A DNA stretch of 64,000 nucleotides from Aequorivita sp. HC6-5 (GCA_905182755.1 CAJJCS010000002.1:310001-374000), one strand, 5' to 3'; positions 1 through 9,984 are shown, numbered from the stretch's first letter. The notes: a model not told the origin generated them from the sequence alone. Program-made: numbers and translations.

Positions 1-111
1 ACACGTTTTACAAAAACGGGAGTTCAAACTGGTAAAACAAATGCTTATAAAAAAGCAATTGTACAGGTGGCGGAAGGTGATACAATAGATTTTTACGGAG
101 GAGCTGAATAA
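1..111 (+). CDS. rplW: 50S ribosomal protein L23, C-terminal part
   Basis: The window opens inside a gene in frame 1 that encodes about 36 residues and stops at 109-111. The tail reads [20 protein letters not shown], which fits the C-terminus of bacterial L23, a 23S rRNA-binding protein at the exit tunnel. It lies 26 bases before rplB, the standard place for rplW in the S10 operon. The 5-prime part is outside the window. Identity rests mainly on gene order plus this tail. Confidence 0.85.
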   Translation, partial: TRFTKTGVQTGKTNAYKKAIVQVAEGDTIDFYGGAE

Positions 112-137
112 GCTTTTCATTTAAAACAAAGACAAAA

Positions 138-962
138 ATGTCAGTAAGAAAATTAAAACCAATCACCCCAGGACAGCGTTTTAGAGTTGTAAATGGATTT
201 GACGCCATTACAACTGATAAGCCGGAGAAAAGTTTATTAGCTCCGAACAAAAGATCTGGTGGTAGAAACAGTCAAGGAAAAATGACCATGCGCTATATAG
301 GTGGTGGTCACAAAAAGAAATACAGAATAATCGATTTCAAACGTGAAAAAGCAGGAGTTCCTGCTACTGTAGCGTCTATCGAATATGATCCAAACCGTAC
401 AGCATTTATCGCTTTATTAAACTATCAAGATGGTGAAAAGCGTTATGTAATTGCTCAAAACGGTCTTCAAGTAGGTCAAAATATCGTCTCTGGCGATGAT
501 GTTGCTCCAGAAATTGGAAACGCAATGGCCCTTTCATCAATTCCATTAGGTACTATTATCTCTTGTATAGAGTTACGTCCAGGACAAGGAGCTGTATTGG
601 CTCGTAGTGCTGGTGCTTTTGCACAGTTAATGGCCCGTGATGGTAAATTTGCTACCGTAAAATTACCTTCTGGTGAAACACGTTTAATCTTAGTTACTTG
701 TATGGCTACCATTGGTGCCATATCAAACAGTGACCACCAGTTAACAGTATCTGGTAAGGCGGGACGTTCTAGATGGCTTGGTAGAAGACCACGTACAAGA
801 CCAGTAGTGATGAACCCAGTCGATCACCCAATGGGTGGTGGTGAAGGGAAGTCTTCTGGTGGACACCCACGTTCTAGAAACGGTATTCCTGCAAAAGGAT
901 TTAGAACCCGTTCTAAGACAAAGCAGAGTAATAAATACATAATTGAACGTAGAAAGAAATAA
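138..962 (+). CDS. rplB: 50S ribosomal protein L2
   Basis: This 274-residue protein has the full length usual for L2. L2 binds 23S rRNA near the peptidyl-transferase centre and is needed for subunit joining. The start [15 protein letters not shown], the central [11 protein letters not shown] and the C-terminal stretch [17 protein letters not shown] are typical, including the conserved His of the GGGEG loop. It sits between rplW and rpsS and is clearly part of the S10 operon. No frameshift is seen. An antisense frame over 476-721 is a shadow. Confidence 0.98.
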   Translation: MSVRKLKPITPGQRFRVVNGFDAITTDKPEKSLLAPNKRSGGRNSQGKMTMRYIGGGHKKKYRIIDFKREKAGVPATVASIEYDPNRTAFIALLNYQDGEKRYVIAQNGLQVGQNIVSGDDVAPEIGNAMALSSIPLGTIISCIELRPGQGAVLARSAGAFAQLMARDGKFATVKLPSGETRLILVTCMATIGAISNSDHQLTVSGKAGRSRWLGRRPRTRPVVMNPVDHPMGGGEGKSSGGHPRSRNGIPAKGFRTRSKTKQSNKYIIERRKK

Positions 963-965
963 GCT

Positions 966-1244
966 ATGGCAAGATCGTTAAAAAAAGGACCGTACGTTCA
1001 CTACAAGTTAGATAAGAAAGTACAAGACAATGTGGAGACTAATAAAAAGACAGTGATCAAAACTTGGTCAAGAGCTTCTATGATAACTCCAGATTTTGTA
1101 GGACAAACTATCGCAGTTCATAATGGCCGTCAATTCGTGCCAGTATATGTTACTGAGAATATGGTAGGACATAAACTAGGAGAATTTTCACCAACAAGAT
1201 CATTCCGTGGTCACGCAGGTGCAAAAAATAAAGGTAAAAAATAA
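966..1244 (+). CDS. rpsS: 30S ribosomal protein S19
   Basis: This protein of 92 residues begins [15 protein letters not shown] and contains [27 protein letters not shown] in spirit of the S19 family, which binds 16S rRNA in the 30S head next to S13. Only three bases separate it from rplB, so translation is probably coupled. Length and order match the S10 operon of other bacteria. Confidence 0.97.
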   Translation: MARSLKKGPYVHYKLDKKVQDNVETNKKTVIKTWSRASMITPDFVGQTIAVHNGRQFVPVYVTENMVGHKLGEFSPTRSFRGHAGAKNKGKK

Positions 1245-1250
1245 TAGGCC

Positions 1251-1658
1251 ATGGGAGTTCGTAAAAGAGAAAAAGCAGAACAGATGAAAGAAGCTAAGAA
1301 GACTCAGTACTTCGCTAAGCTTAATAACTGTCCTACATCACCAAGAAAAATGCGCTTAATGGCGGATTTGGTTAGAGGTGAGAAAATTGATAAAGCACTA
1401 AATTTATTAAAATTTAGTTCAAAAGAAGCATCTAGACGTTTAGAGAAGTTGTTATTGTCTGCAATTGCAAACTGGCAAGCTAAAAACGAAGATGCCTCTA
1501 TAGAAGATGCAGATCTTTTTGTAAAGGAAATTCGTGTAGACGGAGGAACTATGCTAAAGAGATTACGTCCTGCACCGCAGGGTCGTGCTCACAGAATTAG
1601 AAAACGCTCAAACCATGTTACATTGGTATTAGGGGCTAACGATAACACACAAAGCTAA
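1251..1658 (+). CDS. rplV: 50S ribosomal protein L22
   Basis: The protein has 135 residues. The core starts at about residue 20 ([21 protein letters not shown]) and ends with the [17 protein letters not shown] loop that lines the exit tunnel in L22. A charged N-terminal extension of about 18 residues precedes the core; I kept the first ATG because it lies six bases after rpsS, but a later start is possible. It belongs to the S10 operon. Confidence 0.95.
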   Translation: MGVRKREKAEQMKEAKKTQYFAKLNNCPTSPRKMRLMADLVRGEKIDKALNLLKFSSKEASRRLEKLLLSAIANWQAKNEDASIEDADLFVKEIRVDGGTMLKRLRPAPQGRAHRIRKRSNHVTLVLGANDNTQS

Positions 1659-1665
1659 ATTATAA

Positions 1666-2395
1666 ATGGGACAGAAGACAAATCCAATCGGAAACCGCTT
1701 AGGAATAATCAGAGGATGGGAATCTAACTGGTACGGTGGAAACGACTACGGTGATAGATTAGCCGAAGACGACAAGATTAGAAAGTATATTCACGCTCGT
1801 TTAAGTAAAGCAAGTGTGTCTAGAGTAATTATTGAGCGTACGCTTAAACTTGTAACCGTTACTATCACTACTGCTAGACCTGGTATTATTATCGGGAAAG
1901 GTGGACAAGAGGTAGACAAGTTGAAAGAAGAGCTTAAGAAAATTACAGAGAAAGAAGTACAGATCAACATCCATGAAATCAAGAGACCTGAGTTGGATGC
2001 ATTTTTAGTAGGTGCCAGTGTAGCTAGACAAATTGAGAATAGAATCTCATACCGTCGTGCTATCAAAAATGGCAATTGCAGCAGCAATGCGTTTAAATGC
2101 AGAAGGAATCAAGATTCAAATTTCTGGACGTTTAAATGGTGCCGAAATGGCACGTAGCGAGTCTTACAAAGACGGTCGTATTCCTTTGTCTACATTTAGA
2201 GCCGACATTGATTATGCTTTAGTTGAGGCGCACACTACTTATGGTAGACTGGGTGTTAAAGTATGGATCATGAAAGGTGAAGTATATGGTAAAAGAGAGC
2301 TTTCTCCTCTAGTTGGATTATCTACGGGTAACCAAAAAGGCGGAAAAGGTGGAAATCAAGGACGAGGTGGTAGTAAGCCACGTCGTAGAAAGTAA
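1666..2395 (+). CDS. rpsC: 30S ribosomal protein S3 (one-base frameshift in this sequence)
   Basis: S3 binds 16S rRNA in the 30S head and lines the mRNA entry tunnel. The first frame gives [13 protein letters not shown] and the KH domain with [13 protein letters not shown] (about residues 65-78) but goes out of frame after SYRRAIK. The second frame continues [21 protein letters not shown] to a normal Lys/Arg-rich end. The switch is in the A run at 2065-2069, which has one A too many. With four As the protein is 242 residues, the normal length. S3 is essential, so I read this as a sequence error. Confidence 0.95.
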
Positions 2396-2416
2396 TTTTT
2401 TAAAGTAAAAGAAAAA

Positions 2417-2836
2417 ATGTTACAACCTAAAAGAACCAAGTTCCGTAAACAACAGAAAGGACGTATGAAGGGTAATGCTGGACGCGGAAATCAACTTTCT
2501 TATGGAACGTTTGGAATAAAATCTTTAGATTCAAATTTCCTAACGGCTCGACAAATAGAAGCAGCTCGTATTGCAGCAACACGTTTTATGAAAAGAGAAG
2601 GATCCATGTGGATCATGATCTTTCCAGACAAACCCATTACCAAAAAGCCTTTAGAGGTTCGTATGGGTAAGGGAAAAGGTGCTGTAGAATATTGGGCAGC
2701 AGTTGTTAAGCCAGGTAGAGTTTTATTTGAAGTATCTGGAGTACCTATGGAAACAGCAAAAGAAGCATTGCGCCTTGCGGCTCAAAAACTTCCAGTGAAA
2801 ACAAAGTTTGTTGTATCTAGAGATTTTCAAGCATAA
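2417..2836 (+). CDS. rplP: 50S ribosomal protein L16
   Basis: The protein has 139 residues, the normal L16 length. It starts [19 protein letters not shown] and carries [18 protein letters not shown] and [20 protein letters not shown], both characteristic of L16, which contacts the A-site tRNA and 5S rRNA region. It lies 21 bases after rpsC and before rpmC, as in all S10 operons. No break is seen. Confidence 0.97.
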   Translation: MLQPKRTKFRKQQKGRMKGNAGRGNQLSYGTFGIKSLDSNFLTARQIEAARIAATRFMKREGSMWIMIFPDKPITKKPLEVRMGKGKGAVEYWAAVVKPGRVLFEVSGVPMETAKEALRLAAQKLPVKTKFVVSRDFQA

Positions 2837-2852
2837 TTTTTGAAACTGTATT

Positions 2853-3044
2853 ATGAAACAATCACAGATAAACGAAGCATCAACAGCAGATTTGCAAGCA
2901 CAGCTTGCAGAAGCTAAAAAAGTGTATTCAGATTTTAAAATGGCTCACACCATTTCACCGTTAGAGAATCCTGTTTTACTACGTACTCACAGGAGAACAG
3001 TAGCTAGAATTTCGACAGAACTAACTAAAAGAGAAGTACAATAA
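2853..3044 (+). CDS. rpmC: 50S ribosomal protein L29
   Basis: This small protein of 63 residues is helical and charged, with the family pattern of an N-terminal helix, a loop with N-P (ENPVLLR) and a second basic helix (RRTVARISTELTKRE). L29 sits at the tunnel exit beside L23. The gene lies between rplP and rpsQ. A long antisense frame over 2987-3637 is only a shadow across three ribosomal genes. Confidence 0.93.
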   Translation: MKQSQINEASTADLQAQLAEAKKVYSDFKMAHTISPLENPVLLRTHRRTVARISTELTKREVQ

Positions 3045-3059
3045 GTACCAAGCTGAAAG

Positions 3060-3323
3060 ATGGAAGAATTAAAAAGAAACTTAAGAAAAGAACGTGTTGG
3101 TGTAGTTACTAGTAACAAGATGGATAAGTCTATCGTAGTTGCTGAAGTAAAAAAAGTAAAGCACCCTATGTACGGAAAGTTCGTTTTAAAAACGAAAAAA
3201 TACGTAGCACATGACGAGACAAATAACTGCAACGAAGGTGATACTGTAAAGATCATGGAAACTAGACCTATGAGTAAAACCAAATGTTGGAGATTAGTAG
3301 AAATCATTGAAAGAGCGAAGTAA
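3060..3323 (+). CDS. rpsQ: 30S ribosomal protein S17
   Basis: The protein has 87 residues with the OB-fold signatures of S17: [14 protein letters not shown] near residue 15, KKYVAHDE in the middle and [20 protein letters not shown] toward the end. S17 is a primary 16S rRNA binder. It is the last gene before rplN; spacing of three bases to rplN suggests coupling. Confidence 0.96.
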   Translation: MEELKRNLRKERVGVVTSNKMDKSIVVAEVKKVKHPMYGKFVLKTKKYVAHDETNNCNEGDTVKIMETRPMSKTKCWRLVEIIERAK

Positions 3324-3326
3324 GAT

Positions 3327-3696
3327 ATGTTACAACAAGAATCAAGACTTAAGGTCGCAGACAACACTGGTGCTAAAGAGGTTTTAACCATTAGAGTACT
3401 AGGTGGAACTAAAAGAAGGTATGCTTCTATTGGTGACAAGATAGTAGTAACTGTAAAAGATGCAACTCCAAACGGTAGCGTAAAAAAAGGAACAGTTTCA
3501 ACAGCTGTTGTGGTACGTACCAAAGAAAGAGGTAAGAAGAGCAGATGGATCATATATCCGCTTTGACGACAATGCTTGTGTATTATTGAACCCACAAGGT
3601 GAGATGAGAGGTACACGTGTATTTGGACCAGTTGCAAGAGAACTTCGTGATAGACAATTCATGAAAATAGTATCATTGGCACCAGAGGTGCTTTAA
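3327..3696 (+). CDS. rplN: 50S ribosomal protein L14 (one-base frameshift in this sequence)
   Basis: L14 binds 23S rRNA at the subunit interface. The N-terminal frame reads [18 protein letters not shown] and runs to VVVRTK; the next frame continues [19 protein letters not shown] and ends IVSLAPEVL, the typical L14 C-terminus. One extra A around 3522-3528 explains the shift. Removing it gives 122 residues, exactly the usual length. An unframed copy of this essential gene cannot be real biology, so this is a probable sequence error. Confidence 0.95.
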
Positions 3697-3709
3697 TACG
3701 AAAATTAAA

Positions 3710-4024
3710 ATGACAAAGCTTAAATTAAAATCTGGAGACAACGTAGTAGTTACTGCTGGAGACCACAAAGGATCTGAGGGTAAAATATTGCGTGTATTTC
3801 TTGAAAAAAACAAAGCAATCGTAGAGGGAGTTAATATGGTAAAGAAACATGAGAAGCCAAGTGCGGCTAATCCTCAAGGTGGAATTACTGAAAAAGAAGC
3901 TCTTATACATATTTCAAATCTTTCACTTGTTGATCCTAAAACAGGAACAGGAACACGTGTAGGATATAAAATGGAAAATGGTAACAAAGTACGATTTTCT
4001 AAAAAATCGAATCAAGTATTATAG
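3710..4024 (+). CDS. rplX: 50S ribosomal protein L24
   Basis: The protein has 104 residues and starts with a KOW motif ([22 protein letters not shown], residues 5-26 approximately). L24 initiates 50S assembly by binding the 5-prime domain of 23S rRNA. It is followed after two bases by rplE, the normal spc-operon order. Confidence 0.96.
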   Translation: MTKLKLKSGDNVVVTAGDHKGSEGKILRVFLEKNKAIVEGVNMVKKHEKPSAANPQGGITEKEALIHISNLSLVDPKTGTGTRVGYKMENGNKVRFSKKSNQVL

Positions 4025-4026
4025 TT

Positions 4027-4578
4027 ATGGGATATTTACCAAGACTTAAGGAAGAATATAAGAGCAGAATTATTGGTGCTCTTAAGGAGGAATTTGGTTA
4101 CAAAAATGTAATGCAAGTACCAAAGCTAGAGCGCATTGTTGTGTCTCGTGGTGTTGGAGCTGCTGTAGCCGATAAAAAATTGATTGACTATTCTGTAGAA
4201 GAATTGACAAACATCACTGGCCAAAGAGCCGTTGCTACCATTTCTAAAAAGGATGTTGCTACATTCAAGTTAAGAAAAGGTATGCCAATTGGAACTATGG
4301 TTACTTTAAGAGGTGAGCGTATGTATGAGTTTCTAGACAGATTAGTGACTTCATCTTTACCTAGAGTACGTGACTTCAACGGTATCAAAGCCACTGGTTT
4401 TGACGGAAGAGGAAACTACTCACTGGGTGTAATTGAACAAATTATATTCCCAGAGATCGATATCGATAAGGTTAAAAAGATAGAGGGTTTAAATATCACT
4501 TTTGTAACATCTGCTGCTACAGATAAAGAAGCAAAATCATTATTAACAGAACTAGGTTTACCTTTTAAAAAGAACTAA
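4027..4578 (+). CDS. rplE: 50S ribosomal protein L5
   Basis: This protein of 183 residues carries L5 signatures: [16 protein letters not shown] near residue 40, [17 protein letters not shown] in the middle and [20 protein letters not shown] about residue 120, ending with the INITFVTSA-type strand. L5 binds 5S rRNA and contacts P-site tRNA. It is tightly packed between rplX and rpsN. Confidence 0.97.
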   Translation: MGYLPRLKEEYKSRIIGALKEEFGYKNVMQVPKLERIVVSRGVGAAVADKKLIDYSVEELTNITGQRAVATISKKDVATFKLRKGMPIGTMVTLRGERMYEFLDRLVTSSLPRVRDFNGIKATGFDGRGNYSLGVIEQIIFPEIDIDKVKKIEGLNITFVTSAATDKEAKSLLTELGLPFKKN

Positions 4579-4579
4579 G

Positions 4580-4849
4580 ATGGCTAAAGAATCAATGAAA
4601 GCCCGTGAGGTTAAAAGAGCAAAAACGGTAGCTAAATATGCTGAAAAACGTAAAGCTTTGAAAGAAGCTGGAGATTATGAAGCATTACAGAAATTACCAA
4701 AAAACGCTTCTCCAGTTCGTATGCACAACAGGTGCAAACTTACAGGAAGACCAAAAGGGTATATGAGAACATTTGGACTTTCACGTGTAACATTTCGTGA
4801 AATGGCAAATCAAGGACTTATCCCAGGTGTTAGAAAAGCATCTTGGTAA
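4580..4849 (+). CDS. rpsN: 30S ribosomal protein S14, zinc-free type
   Basis: The protein has 89 residues and the conserved [21 protein letters not shown]-like block (here [15 protein letters not shown]). It lacks the two CxxC pairs of the 61-residue zinc-binding form, so it is the long zinc-independent type. It has one base between it and rplE. A 92-base spacer follows, unlike the tight packing elsewhere in the operon. Confidence 0.96.
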   Translation: MAKESMKAREVKRAKTVAKYAEKRKALKEAGDYEALQKLPKNASPVRMHNRCKLTGRPKGYMRTFGLSRVTFREMANQGLIPGVRKASW

Positions 4850-4884
4850 ATTAACGTTTTAGTTCGCAAACAAGATTATAAATT

Positions 4885-4927
4885 GGTGAAAGGTTTTGAG
4901 ATAATAGTATTTCAGAAAACCATTACC
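4885..4927 (+). promoter_or_regulatory. Candidate leader hairpin upstream of rpsH
   Basis: The rpsN-rpsH spacer can fold into one long hairpin. GGTTTT (4892-4897) pairs with AAAACC (4916-4921). GAGATA (4898-4903) pairs with TATTTC (4908-4913) around a four-base loop, leaving a two-base AG bulge. An outer GGT/ACC pair (4885-4887 with 4925-4927) closes it. There is no T-run, so it is not a terminator. Autoregulation of this operon by S8 is known in other bacteria, so an S8-binding leader is a reasonable but unproven reading. Confidence 0.4.
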
Positions 4928-4941
4928 GCAACTTAATAAAA

Positions 4942-5343
4942 ATGAATACAGATGTAATCGCAGATTACCTAACGAGAGTTAGAAATGCAGTAAATGCAGG
5001 ACACCGTGTTGTTGAAATACCGGCGTCTAATCTAAAAAAAGAAATCACAAAAATTCTTTTTGATCAAGGATTTGTGTTAAGCTACAAGTTTGAAGACGAT
5101 AAAGGGCCTCAGGGAACTATCAAAATCGCTTTAAAGTATGACAAGCTTACTAAAGATCCAGTGATCAAGAAAATTCAAAGAATTAGTAAACCAGGTTTAC
5201 GTAAGTACGCAAATTCTAAAGAGATGCCACGTATTTTGAATGGTTTGGGAATTTCTATTGTTTCAACTTCAGCAGGAGTAATGACAGGAAAACAAGCCCA
5301 AGATCAAAATGTAGGTGGTGAAGTATTGTGTTACGTATATTAA
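4942..5343 (+). CDS. rpsH: 30S ribosomal protein S8
   Basis: The protein has 133 residues. It begins MNTDVIADYLTRVRNAV and ends with the family signature STSAGVMTGKQAQDQNVGGEVLCYVY. S8 is a primary binder of the 16S central domain. It follows the unusual structured spacer and precedes rplF in spc-operon order. Confidence 0.97.
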   Translation: MNTDVIADYLTRVRNAVNAGHRVVEIPASNLKKEITKILFDQGFVLSYKFEDDKGPQGTIKIALKYDKLTKDPVIKKIQRISKPGLRKYANSKEMPRILNGLGISIVSTSAGVMTGKQAQDQNVGGEVLCYVY

Positions 5344-5362
5344 TCATTAAAGACAAGAACAG

Positions 5363-5905
5363 ATGTCAAGAATAGGTAAAAACCCGGTAGCAATTCCTGC
5401 AGGTGTTACAGTTGATGTTAATGAAAACATAGTGACTGTAAAAGGAAAATTAGGAGAGTTATCGCAAGAGTACTCTGATGTTACAATTAATGTGGATGGC
5501 GATCAAGTTGTCGTTACGCGTTCTACTGATCATAAAGATCACAGAGCAAAGCATGGATTGTATAGAGCTTTAATCTTTAACATGATTGAAGGTGTATCAA
5601 AAGGATGGACTAAAGAATTAGAATTGGTTGGTGTAGGTTATAGAGCCAGCAATCAAGGACAAAAATTAGACTTAGCCTTAGGATTTTCTCATAACATTGT
5701 ATTGAATATTGCTGCAGAAGTAAAAGTTGAAGCAATTTCTGAAAAAGGAAAAAATCCAATCATAAAATTATCTTCACACGACAAACAATTGGTAGGTCAG
5801 GTAGCAGCGAAAATTCGCGGATTCCGTAGACCAGAACCATACAAAGGAAAAGGTGTGAGGTTTGTAGGAGAACAAATAAGAAGAAAAGCAGGTAAATCTG
5901 CATAA
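5363..5905 (+). CDS. rplF: 50S ribosomal protein L6
   Basis: The protein of 180 residues begins [15 protein letters not shown] and ends with [16 protein letters not shown], both diagnostic for L6, which sits near the factor-binding site of the 50S subunit. Two repeated alpha/beta domains of about 80 residues are evident. It is intact and in the expected operon position. Confidence 0.97.
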   Translation: MSRIGKNPVAIPAGVTVDVNENIVTVKGKLGELSQEYSDVTINVDGDQVVVTRSTDHKDHRAKHGLYRALIFNMIEGVSKGWTKELELVGVGYRASNQGQKLDLALGFSHNIVLNIAAEVKVEAISEKGKNPIIKLSSHDKQLVGQVAAKIRGFRRPEPYKGKGVRFVGEQIRRKAGKSA

Positions 5906-5919
5906 GCAATAAGAACGTT

Positions 5920-6276
5920 ATGAAATTATCAAAACAAGACAGAAGACAGCGTTTACGTTTCAGAATACGTAAAACTGTATCAGGAACTGTTCAACGTCCG
6001 CGCTTGGCAGTTTTCCGAAGTAATAAAGAAATTTATGCTCAATTGATCGATGATGTAAGTGGTAAAACTATCACTGCAGCATCTTCAAGAGACAAAGATA
6101 TAGATGCTTCAAAAGCAAATAAAATTGAAGCAGCAAAGTTGGTAGGTAAAGCAATCGCAGAGAAAGCTGTAAAGGCAGGTGTTGACACCATTTCTTTTGA
6201 TAGAGGAGGTTATTTATACCACGGTAGAGTTAAATCATTAGCAGAAGGTGCCCGTGAAGGTGGCTTAAAATTCTAA
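5920..6276 (+). CDS. rplR: 50S ribosomal protein L18
   Basis: This 118-residue protein has the basic N-terminus ([18 protein letters not shown]), [20 protein letters not shown] and the C-terminal [25 protein letters not shown] found in L18, which binds 5S rRNA. It lies between rplF and rpsE. Confidence 0.97.
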   Translation: MKLSKQDRRQRLRFRIRKTVSGTVQRPRLAVFRSNKEIYAQLIDDVSGKTITAASSRDKDIDASKANKIEAAKLVGKAIAEKAVKAGVDTISFDRGGYLYHGRVKSLAEGAREGGLKF

Positions 6277-6281
6277 GCAGT

Positions 6282-6806
6282 ATGTATCAGAATTATAAAA
6301 ACGTAGAATTAGTAAAGCCAAGTGGTCTTGATTTAAAAGATCGTTTGGTAGGAGTACAACGTGTAACTAAGGTTACAAAAGGTGGTAGAGCTTTTGGTTT
6401 CTCAGCAATTGTTGTAGTTGGAGATGAGAATGGTGTTGTAGGACAAGGATTAGGTAAATCTAAGGATGTTGCAAGTGCAATTGCTAAGGCAATTGAGGAT
6501 GCAAAGAAAAACTTAGTACGTATTCCTTTGAATAAGGCTTCATTGCCTCACGAGCAAAAAGGAAAATATGGTGGTGCAAGAGTAAATTTATTACCTGCAG
6601 CTCCTGGTACAGGAGTTATTGCTGGTGGTGCTGTACGTGCCGTATTAGAAGCAGTTGGGGTGCATGATGTATTATCAAAATCTCAAGGATCTTCTAATCC
6701 ACATAACGTAGTGAAAGCAACTTTTGATGCTTTACTACAAATGAGAAGTGCACAAACTGTTGCAAAACAGCGTGGTATTTCATTAGAAAAATTGTTTAAA
6801 GGATAA
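6282..6806 (+). CDS. rpsE: 30S ribosomal protein S5
   Basis: The protein has 174 residues with the S5 double-stranded RNA-binding domain ([21 protein letters not shown], about 30-50) and the C-terminal domain with [19 protein letters not shown] and [17 protein letters not shown]5 contributes to decoding accuracy. The start MYQNYKN is five bases after rplR; order is standard. Confidence 0.97.
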   Translation: MYQNYKNVELVKPSGLDLKDRLVGVQRVTKVTKGGRAFGFSAIVVVGDENGVVGQGLGKSKDVASAIAKAIEDAKKNLVRIPLNKASLPHEQKGKYGGARVNLLPAAPGTGVIAGGAVRAVLEAVGVHDVLSKSQGSSNPHNVVKATFDALLQMRSAQTVAKQRGISLEKLFKG

Positions 6807-6817
6807 ACAACACTAAG

Positions 6818-6997
6818 ATGGCAAAGATAAAAGTAACAAAGGTTAAAAGTGCGATCAATCGTACCCAAACCCAGAAGAGAACGCTTGAAGCTTTAGGACT
6901 TAAAAAAATAGGTCAAACAGTTGAGCATGATGACACGCCAAATATTCTTGGTATGGTAAATAAAGTTAAACATTTGGTTTCTATGGAAACCCTATAA
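6818..6997 (+). CDS. rpmD: 50S ribosomal protein L30
   Basis: A 59-residue frame, ATG at 6818 and TAA at 6995-6997, reads MAKIKVTKVKSAINRTQTQK and later ALGLKKIGQTVEHDDTPNILG. The LGLKKIGQ block and the position between rpsE and rplO identify L30. It is shorter than many annotation cut-offs. No overlap with its neighbours. Confidence 0.95.
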   Translation: MAKIKVTKVKSAINRTQTQKRTLEALGLKKIGQTVEHDDTPNILGMVNKVKHLVSMETL

Positions 6998-7008
6998 GAT
7001 AAAAACAC

Positions 7009-7461
7009 ATGGAATTAAATAACTTAAAACCTGCAGAGGGTTCGGTTAAAAGACAAGGAAAGCGCGTTGGTCGTGGACAAGGTTCTGGAAAAGGTGGTAC
7101 TGCAACACGTGGTCACAACGGAGCAAAGTCACGTTCAGGTTATTCTAAGAAATTAGGATTTGAAGGTGGTCAAATGCCATTACAACGTCGTGTACCTAAG
7201 TTTGGTTTTACCAACATAAACCGTATAGAACACCAAGGTATCAATTTAGATACATTGCAACAGTTGGTTGATGACAAGAAAATTAAAGGAGCTATTGATT
7301 TTGATACAATAGTAACTCTAGGTCTTGCTCGTAAACATGAATTAGTTAAAATTCTTGGAAGAGGAGAGTTGAAAGCTAAGTTAACAGTAACTGCTCATAA
7401 ATTTACGGGAACTGCTCAGAAGGCTATTGAAGCTGCTGGTGGTGAAGTTGTAACACTATAA
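7009..7461 (+). CDS. rplO: 50S ribosomal protein L15
   Basis: The protein has 150 residues and the glycine-rich N-terminal extension of L15 (KRVGRGQGSGKGGTATRGHNG, about 18-38), then EGGQMPLQRRVPKFGF. L15 is a late-assembly 23S rRNA binder. It directly precedes secY, which is the conserved arrangement. Confidence 0.97.
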   Translation: MELNNLKPAEGSVKRQGKRVGRGQGSGKGGTATRGHNGAKSRSGYSKKLGFEGGQMPLQRRVPKFGFTNINRIEHQGINLDTLQQLVDDKKIKGAIDFDTIVTLGLARKHELVKILGRGELKAKLTVTAHKFTGTAQKAIEAAGGEVVTL

Positions 7462-7472
7462 TAAAACTAAGG

Positions 7473-8807
7473 ATGAAATTTATTGAAACCTTAAAAAATG
7501 TTTGGAAAATAGAGGAACTGCGTAACCGTATTATGGTAACGTTGGGTCTATTGCTTGTATACCGTTTTGGAGCACAAGTAGTATTACCTGGTATTGATGC
7601 CTCAAGACTTGCTGAATTCTCTGGTAATTTTGATGCCGGTGGAATTGGTGGTCTATTAAATGCCTTTACAGGAGGTGCATTTGCAAATGCTTCTGTTTTT
7701 GCATTGGGTATTATGCCATACATTTCGGCTTCCATTGTGGTTCAATTAATGCAAATTGCTGTTCCTTACTTGCAGAAATTACAAAAAGAAGGAGAGAGTG
7801 GTAGAAAGAAGATCAATCAAATTACACGTTGGTTAACCATCGGTATTTGTTTGATACAAGCACCAAGTTACCTTTTCGGTTTAGAGGCCTTAGGAGTTCC
7901 TTCTGCAGCTTTCATACTAGGTAAAACACCTATGTTCTTTGTTTCTTCTACTATAATTCTAGTGACAGGTTGTGTATTTGCAATGTGGCTAGGAGAGAAG
8001 ATTACAGACAAAGGGATTGGTAACGGTATATCTATACTAATTATGGTAGGTATTATTGCTACATTGCCTTTATCATTTGCTCAAGAATTGGCTTCATCTT
8101 CATTGATGTTAGTGCTTATTGAACTTGTGATATGGTTTGTTATTATACTACTGAGTGTACTGCTTGTAATGGCTGTTCGAAAGATTCCGGTCCAATACGC
8201 ACGCAGAACAGCTTCTGGTGAGTATGAGAAGAATATATTTGGAGCAAGACAGTTTATTCCTTTAAAGTTAAACGCTTCTGGAGTAATGCCAATTATCTTT
8301 GCGCAAGCGATCATGTTTGTTCCTAGTTTTTTAGGAGGCGTTAGCTTTATGAAAGATTCTTCTGTTGGACAGTGGATGCAAACAAGTTTTAGCGATATGT
8401 TTGGTCTTTGGTATAATATTACCTTTGCGCTATTAATTATTGTTTTTACTTATTTTTACACTGCAATTACAGTCCCTACAAATAAGATGGCCGATGATCT
8501 AAAGAGAAGCGGTGGTTTTATTCCTGGTATTAAACCTGGAGGTGAAACTGCAGAGTTTTTAGATAAAATTATGTCACAAATTACATTACCAGGCTCTGTG
8601 TTTTTAGCACTCATAGCAATTTTCCATGCTATTGTTGTTAAGTTCTTAGGAGTACAACAAGGATGGGCATTGTTTTTTGGAGGTACGTCTCTACTGATTA
8701 TGGTAGGGGTAGCAATAGATACCATGCAACAAATCAATTCATTTTTATTGAATCGTCATTACGATGGTTTGATGAAAACTGGTAAAAATAGAAAAGCAGT
8801 AGTATAA
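7473..8807 (+). CDS. secY: Protein translocase subunit SecY
   Basis: SecY is the channel-forming inner-membrane subunit of the Sec translocon. The protein has 444 residues and ten predicted hydrophobic segments. The plug-region stretch with [12 protein letters not shown], then [16 protein letters not shown], and later [17 protein letters not shown] and [19 protein letters not shown] (cytosolic loop) are conserved SecY signatures. It is co-transcribed with ribosomal genes, two bases before infA. Confidence 0.97.
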   Translation: MKFIETLKNVWKIEELRNRIMVTLGLLLVYRFGAQVVLPGIDASRLAEFSGNFDAGGIGGLLNAFTGGAFANASVFALGIMPYISASIVVQLMQIAVPYLQKLQKEGESGRKKINQITRWLTIGICLIQAPSYLFGLEALGVPSAAFILGKTPMFFVSSTIILVTGCVFAMWLGEKITDKGIGNGISILIMVGIIATLPLSFAQELASSSLMLVLIELVIWFVIILLSVLLVMAVRKIPVQYARRTASGEYEKNIFGARQFIPLKLNASGVMPIIFAQAIMFVPSFLGGVSFMKDSSVGQWMQTSFSDMFGLWYNITFALLIIVFTYFYTAITVPTNKMADDLKRSGGFIPGIKPGGETAEFLDKIMSQITLPGSVFLALIAIFHAIVVKFLGVQQGWALFFGGTSLLIMVGVAIDTMQQINSFLLNRHYDGLMKTGKNRKAVV

Positions 8808-8809
8808 TT

Positions 8810-9025
8810 ATGGCAAAACAACCCGCAATAGAACAAGACGGAAGCATTGTAGAGGCATTAAGTAATGCAATGTTTCGTGTAGAGTTAGAAAACGGACATA
8901 TAGTAACAGCGCATATTTCAGGTAAGATGCGTATGCACTACATAAAATTGTTACCTGGAGATAAAGTAAAATTAGAAATGAGTCCTTACGATTTAACTAA
9001 GGCTCGAATAACATACAGATACTAA
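8810..9025 (+). CDS. infA: Translation initiation factor IF-1
   Basis: The 71-residue protein is a single OB-fold: [20 protein letters not shown], then [23 protein letters not shown] and the C-terminal [13 protein letters not shown]-1 blocks the A site during initiation. Position between secY and rpmJ is standard in Bacteroidota. Confidence 0.97.
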   Translation: MAKQPAIEQDGSIVEALSNAMFRVELENGHIVTAHISGKMRMHYIKLLPGDKVKLEMSPYDLTKARITYRY

Positions 9026-9026
9026 A

Positions 9027-9143
9027 ATGAAAGTTAGAGCATCAGTTAAGAAAAGAAGTGCCGACTGCGTTATCGTACGTAGAAAAGGTAGATTATATGT
9101 AATTAATAAAAAGAACCCTAGGTTCAAACAAAGACAAGGATAA
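9027..9143 (+). CDS. rpmJ: 50S ribosomal protein L36, zinc-free type
   Basis: A 38-residue frame runs from ATG 9027 to TAA 9141-9143: [20 protein letters not shown] followed by [18 protein letters not shown]. It has a single Cys instead of the CxxC...C...H zinc ligands, so it is the zinc-free form. It is tucked between infA and rpsM and is easily missed because of its size. Confidence 0.95.
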   Translation: MKVRASVKKRSADCVIVRRKGRLYVINKKNPRFKQRQG

Positions 9144-9146
9144 GTT

Positions 9147-9521
9147 ATGGCAAGAATCGCAGGTGTAGATATTCCTAAGCAAAAGAGGGGTGTAATCGCG
9201 TTAACATATATCTTTGGTATTGGTAGAAGCCGTGCCCAAGCTATATTAGAGAAAGCTGGAGTCAGTGAAGACATAAAAGTTAGTGAATGGAACGATGAAG
9301 AAATCGGGAACATTCGTGAAGCTGTTGGGTCTTTCAAGATCGAAGGTGAATTACGTTCGGAAGTTCAATTAAACATTAAACGTTTAATGGATATTGGTTG
9401 TTACAGAGGTATTCGTCATAGAGCGGGTCTTCCTTTAAGAGGACAACGTACTAAGAATAACTCAAGAACAAGAAAAGGTAAACGTAAAACTGTTGCAAAC
9501 AAGAAAAAAGCAACTAAATAA
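9147..9521 (+). CDS. rpsM: 30S ribosomal protein S13
   Basis: The protein has 124 residues, starting [26 protein letters not shown]. It contains [21 protein letters not shown] and a Lys/Arg tail reaching the P-site tRNA. S13 is at the 30S head. The gene is three bases after rpmJ. Confidence 0.97.
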   Translation: MARIAGVDIPKQKRGVIALTYIFGIGRSRAQAILEKAGVSEDIKVSEWNDEEIGNIREAVGSFKIEGELRSEVQLNIKRLMDIGCYRGIRHRAGLPLRGQRTKNNSRTRKGKRKTVANKKKATK

Positions 9522-9532
9522 TAGATAGCGTT

Positions 9533-9931
9533 ATGGCAAAGACAAATCCAAAAGCGAAAAGCACAAAAAAACGTAAAGTGATTGTAGAGTCTGTGGGTGA
9601 AGCTCACGTTACAGCATCTTTCAACAATATCATTATTTCGTTAACAAATAAGAGTGGAGATGTAATATCTTGGTCTTCTGCCGGTAAAATGGGCTTTAGA
9701 GGATCTAAGAAAAACACTCCTTACGCGGCACAACTTGCTGCAGAAGACTGTGCAAAAGTAGCACACGAAGCTGGAATGAGAAAGTGTAAAGTATACGTTA
9801 AAGGACCAGGTAATGGTAGAGAATCTGCAATACGCAGTATTCACAATGCAGGTATAGAAGTATCAGAGATTATCGATGTTACTCCAATGCCGCATAATGG
9901 TTGCCGTCCTGCAAAAAGACGTCGTGTATAA
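9533..9931 (+). CDS. rpsK: 30S ribosomal protein S11
   Basis: This 132-residue protein contains [41 protein letters not shown] and the C-terminal [18 protein letters not shown], all diagnostic of S11 (30S platform). It ends the tightly packed stretch; a 200-base spacer with regulatory features separates it from rpsD. Confidence 0.97.
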   Translation: MAKTNPKAKSTKKRKVIVESVGEAHVTASFNNIIISLTNKSGDVISWSSAGKMGFRGSKKNTPYAAQLAAEDCAKVAHEAGMRKCKVYVKGPGNGRESAIRSIHNAGIEVSEIIDVTPMPHNGCRPAKRRRV

Positions 9932-9937
9932 ATCACA

Positions 9938-9976
9938 AATGTAAAGAGGCGCTGTTTTAAAGCAACTCTTTACATT
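9938..9976 (+). terminator. Strong inverted repeat after rpsK
   Basis: AATGTAAAGAG (9938-9948) and CTCTTTACATT (9966-9976) form a perfect 11-bp stem; inside it GC...GC can extend the helix. It is not followed by a T-run, so it may be a weak terminator, attenuator or mRNA-processing site rather than a classical terminator. It lies 7 bases after the rpsK stop and just before a promoter-like box. Confidence 0.5.
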
Positions 9977-9984
9977 ATTATTAC

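Noticed and set aside
2033-2395. Programmed frameshifting in rpsC
   Set aside because: The A run looks slippery, but rpsC is not known to use frameshifting and similar breaks occur in many other genes here, so sequence error is simpler.
2987-3637. 216-residue open frame on the minus strand across rpmC, rpsQ and rplN
   Set aside because: It lies entirely over three strongly identified ribosomal genes and has no family features; it is a composition shadow.
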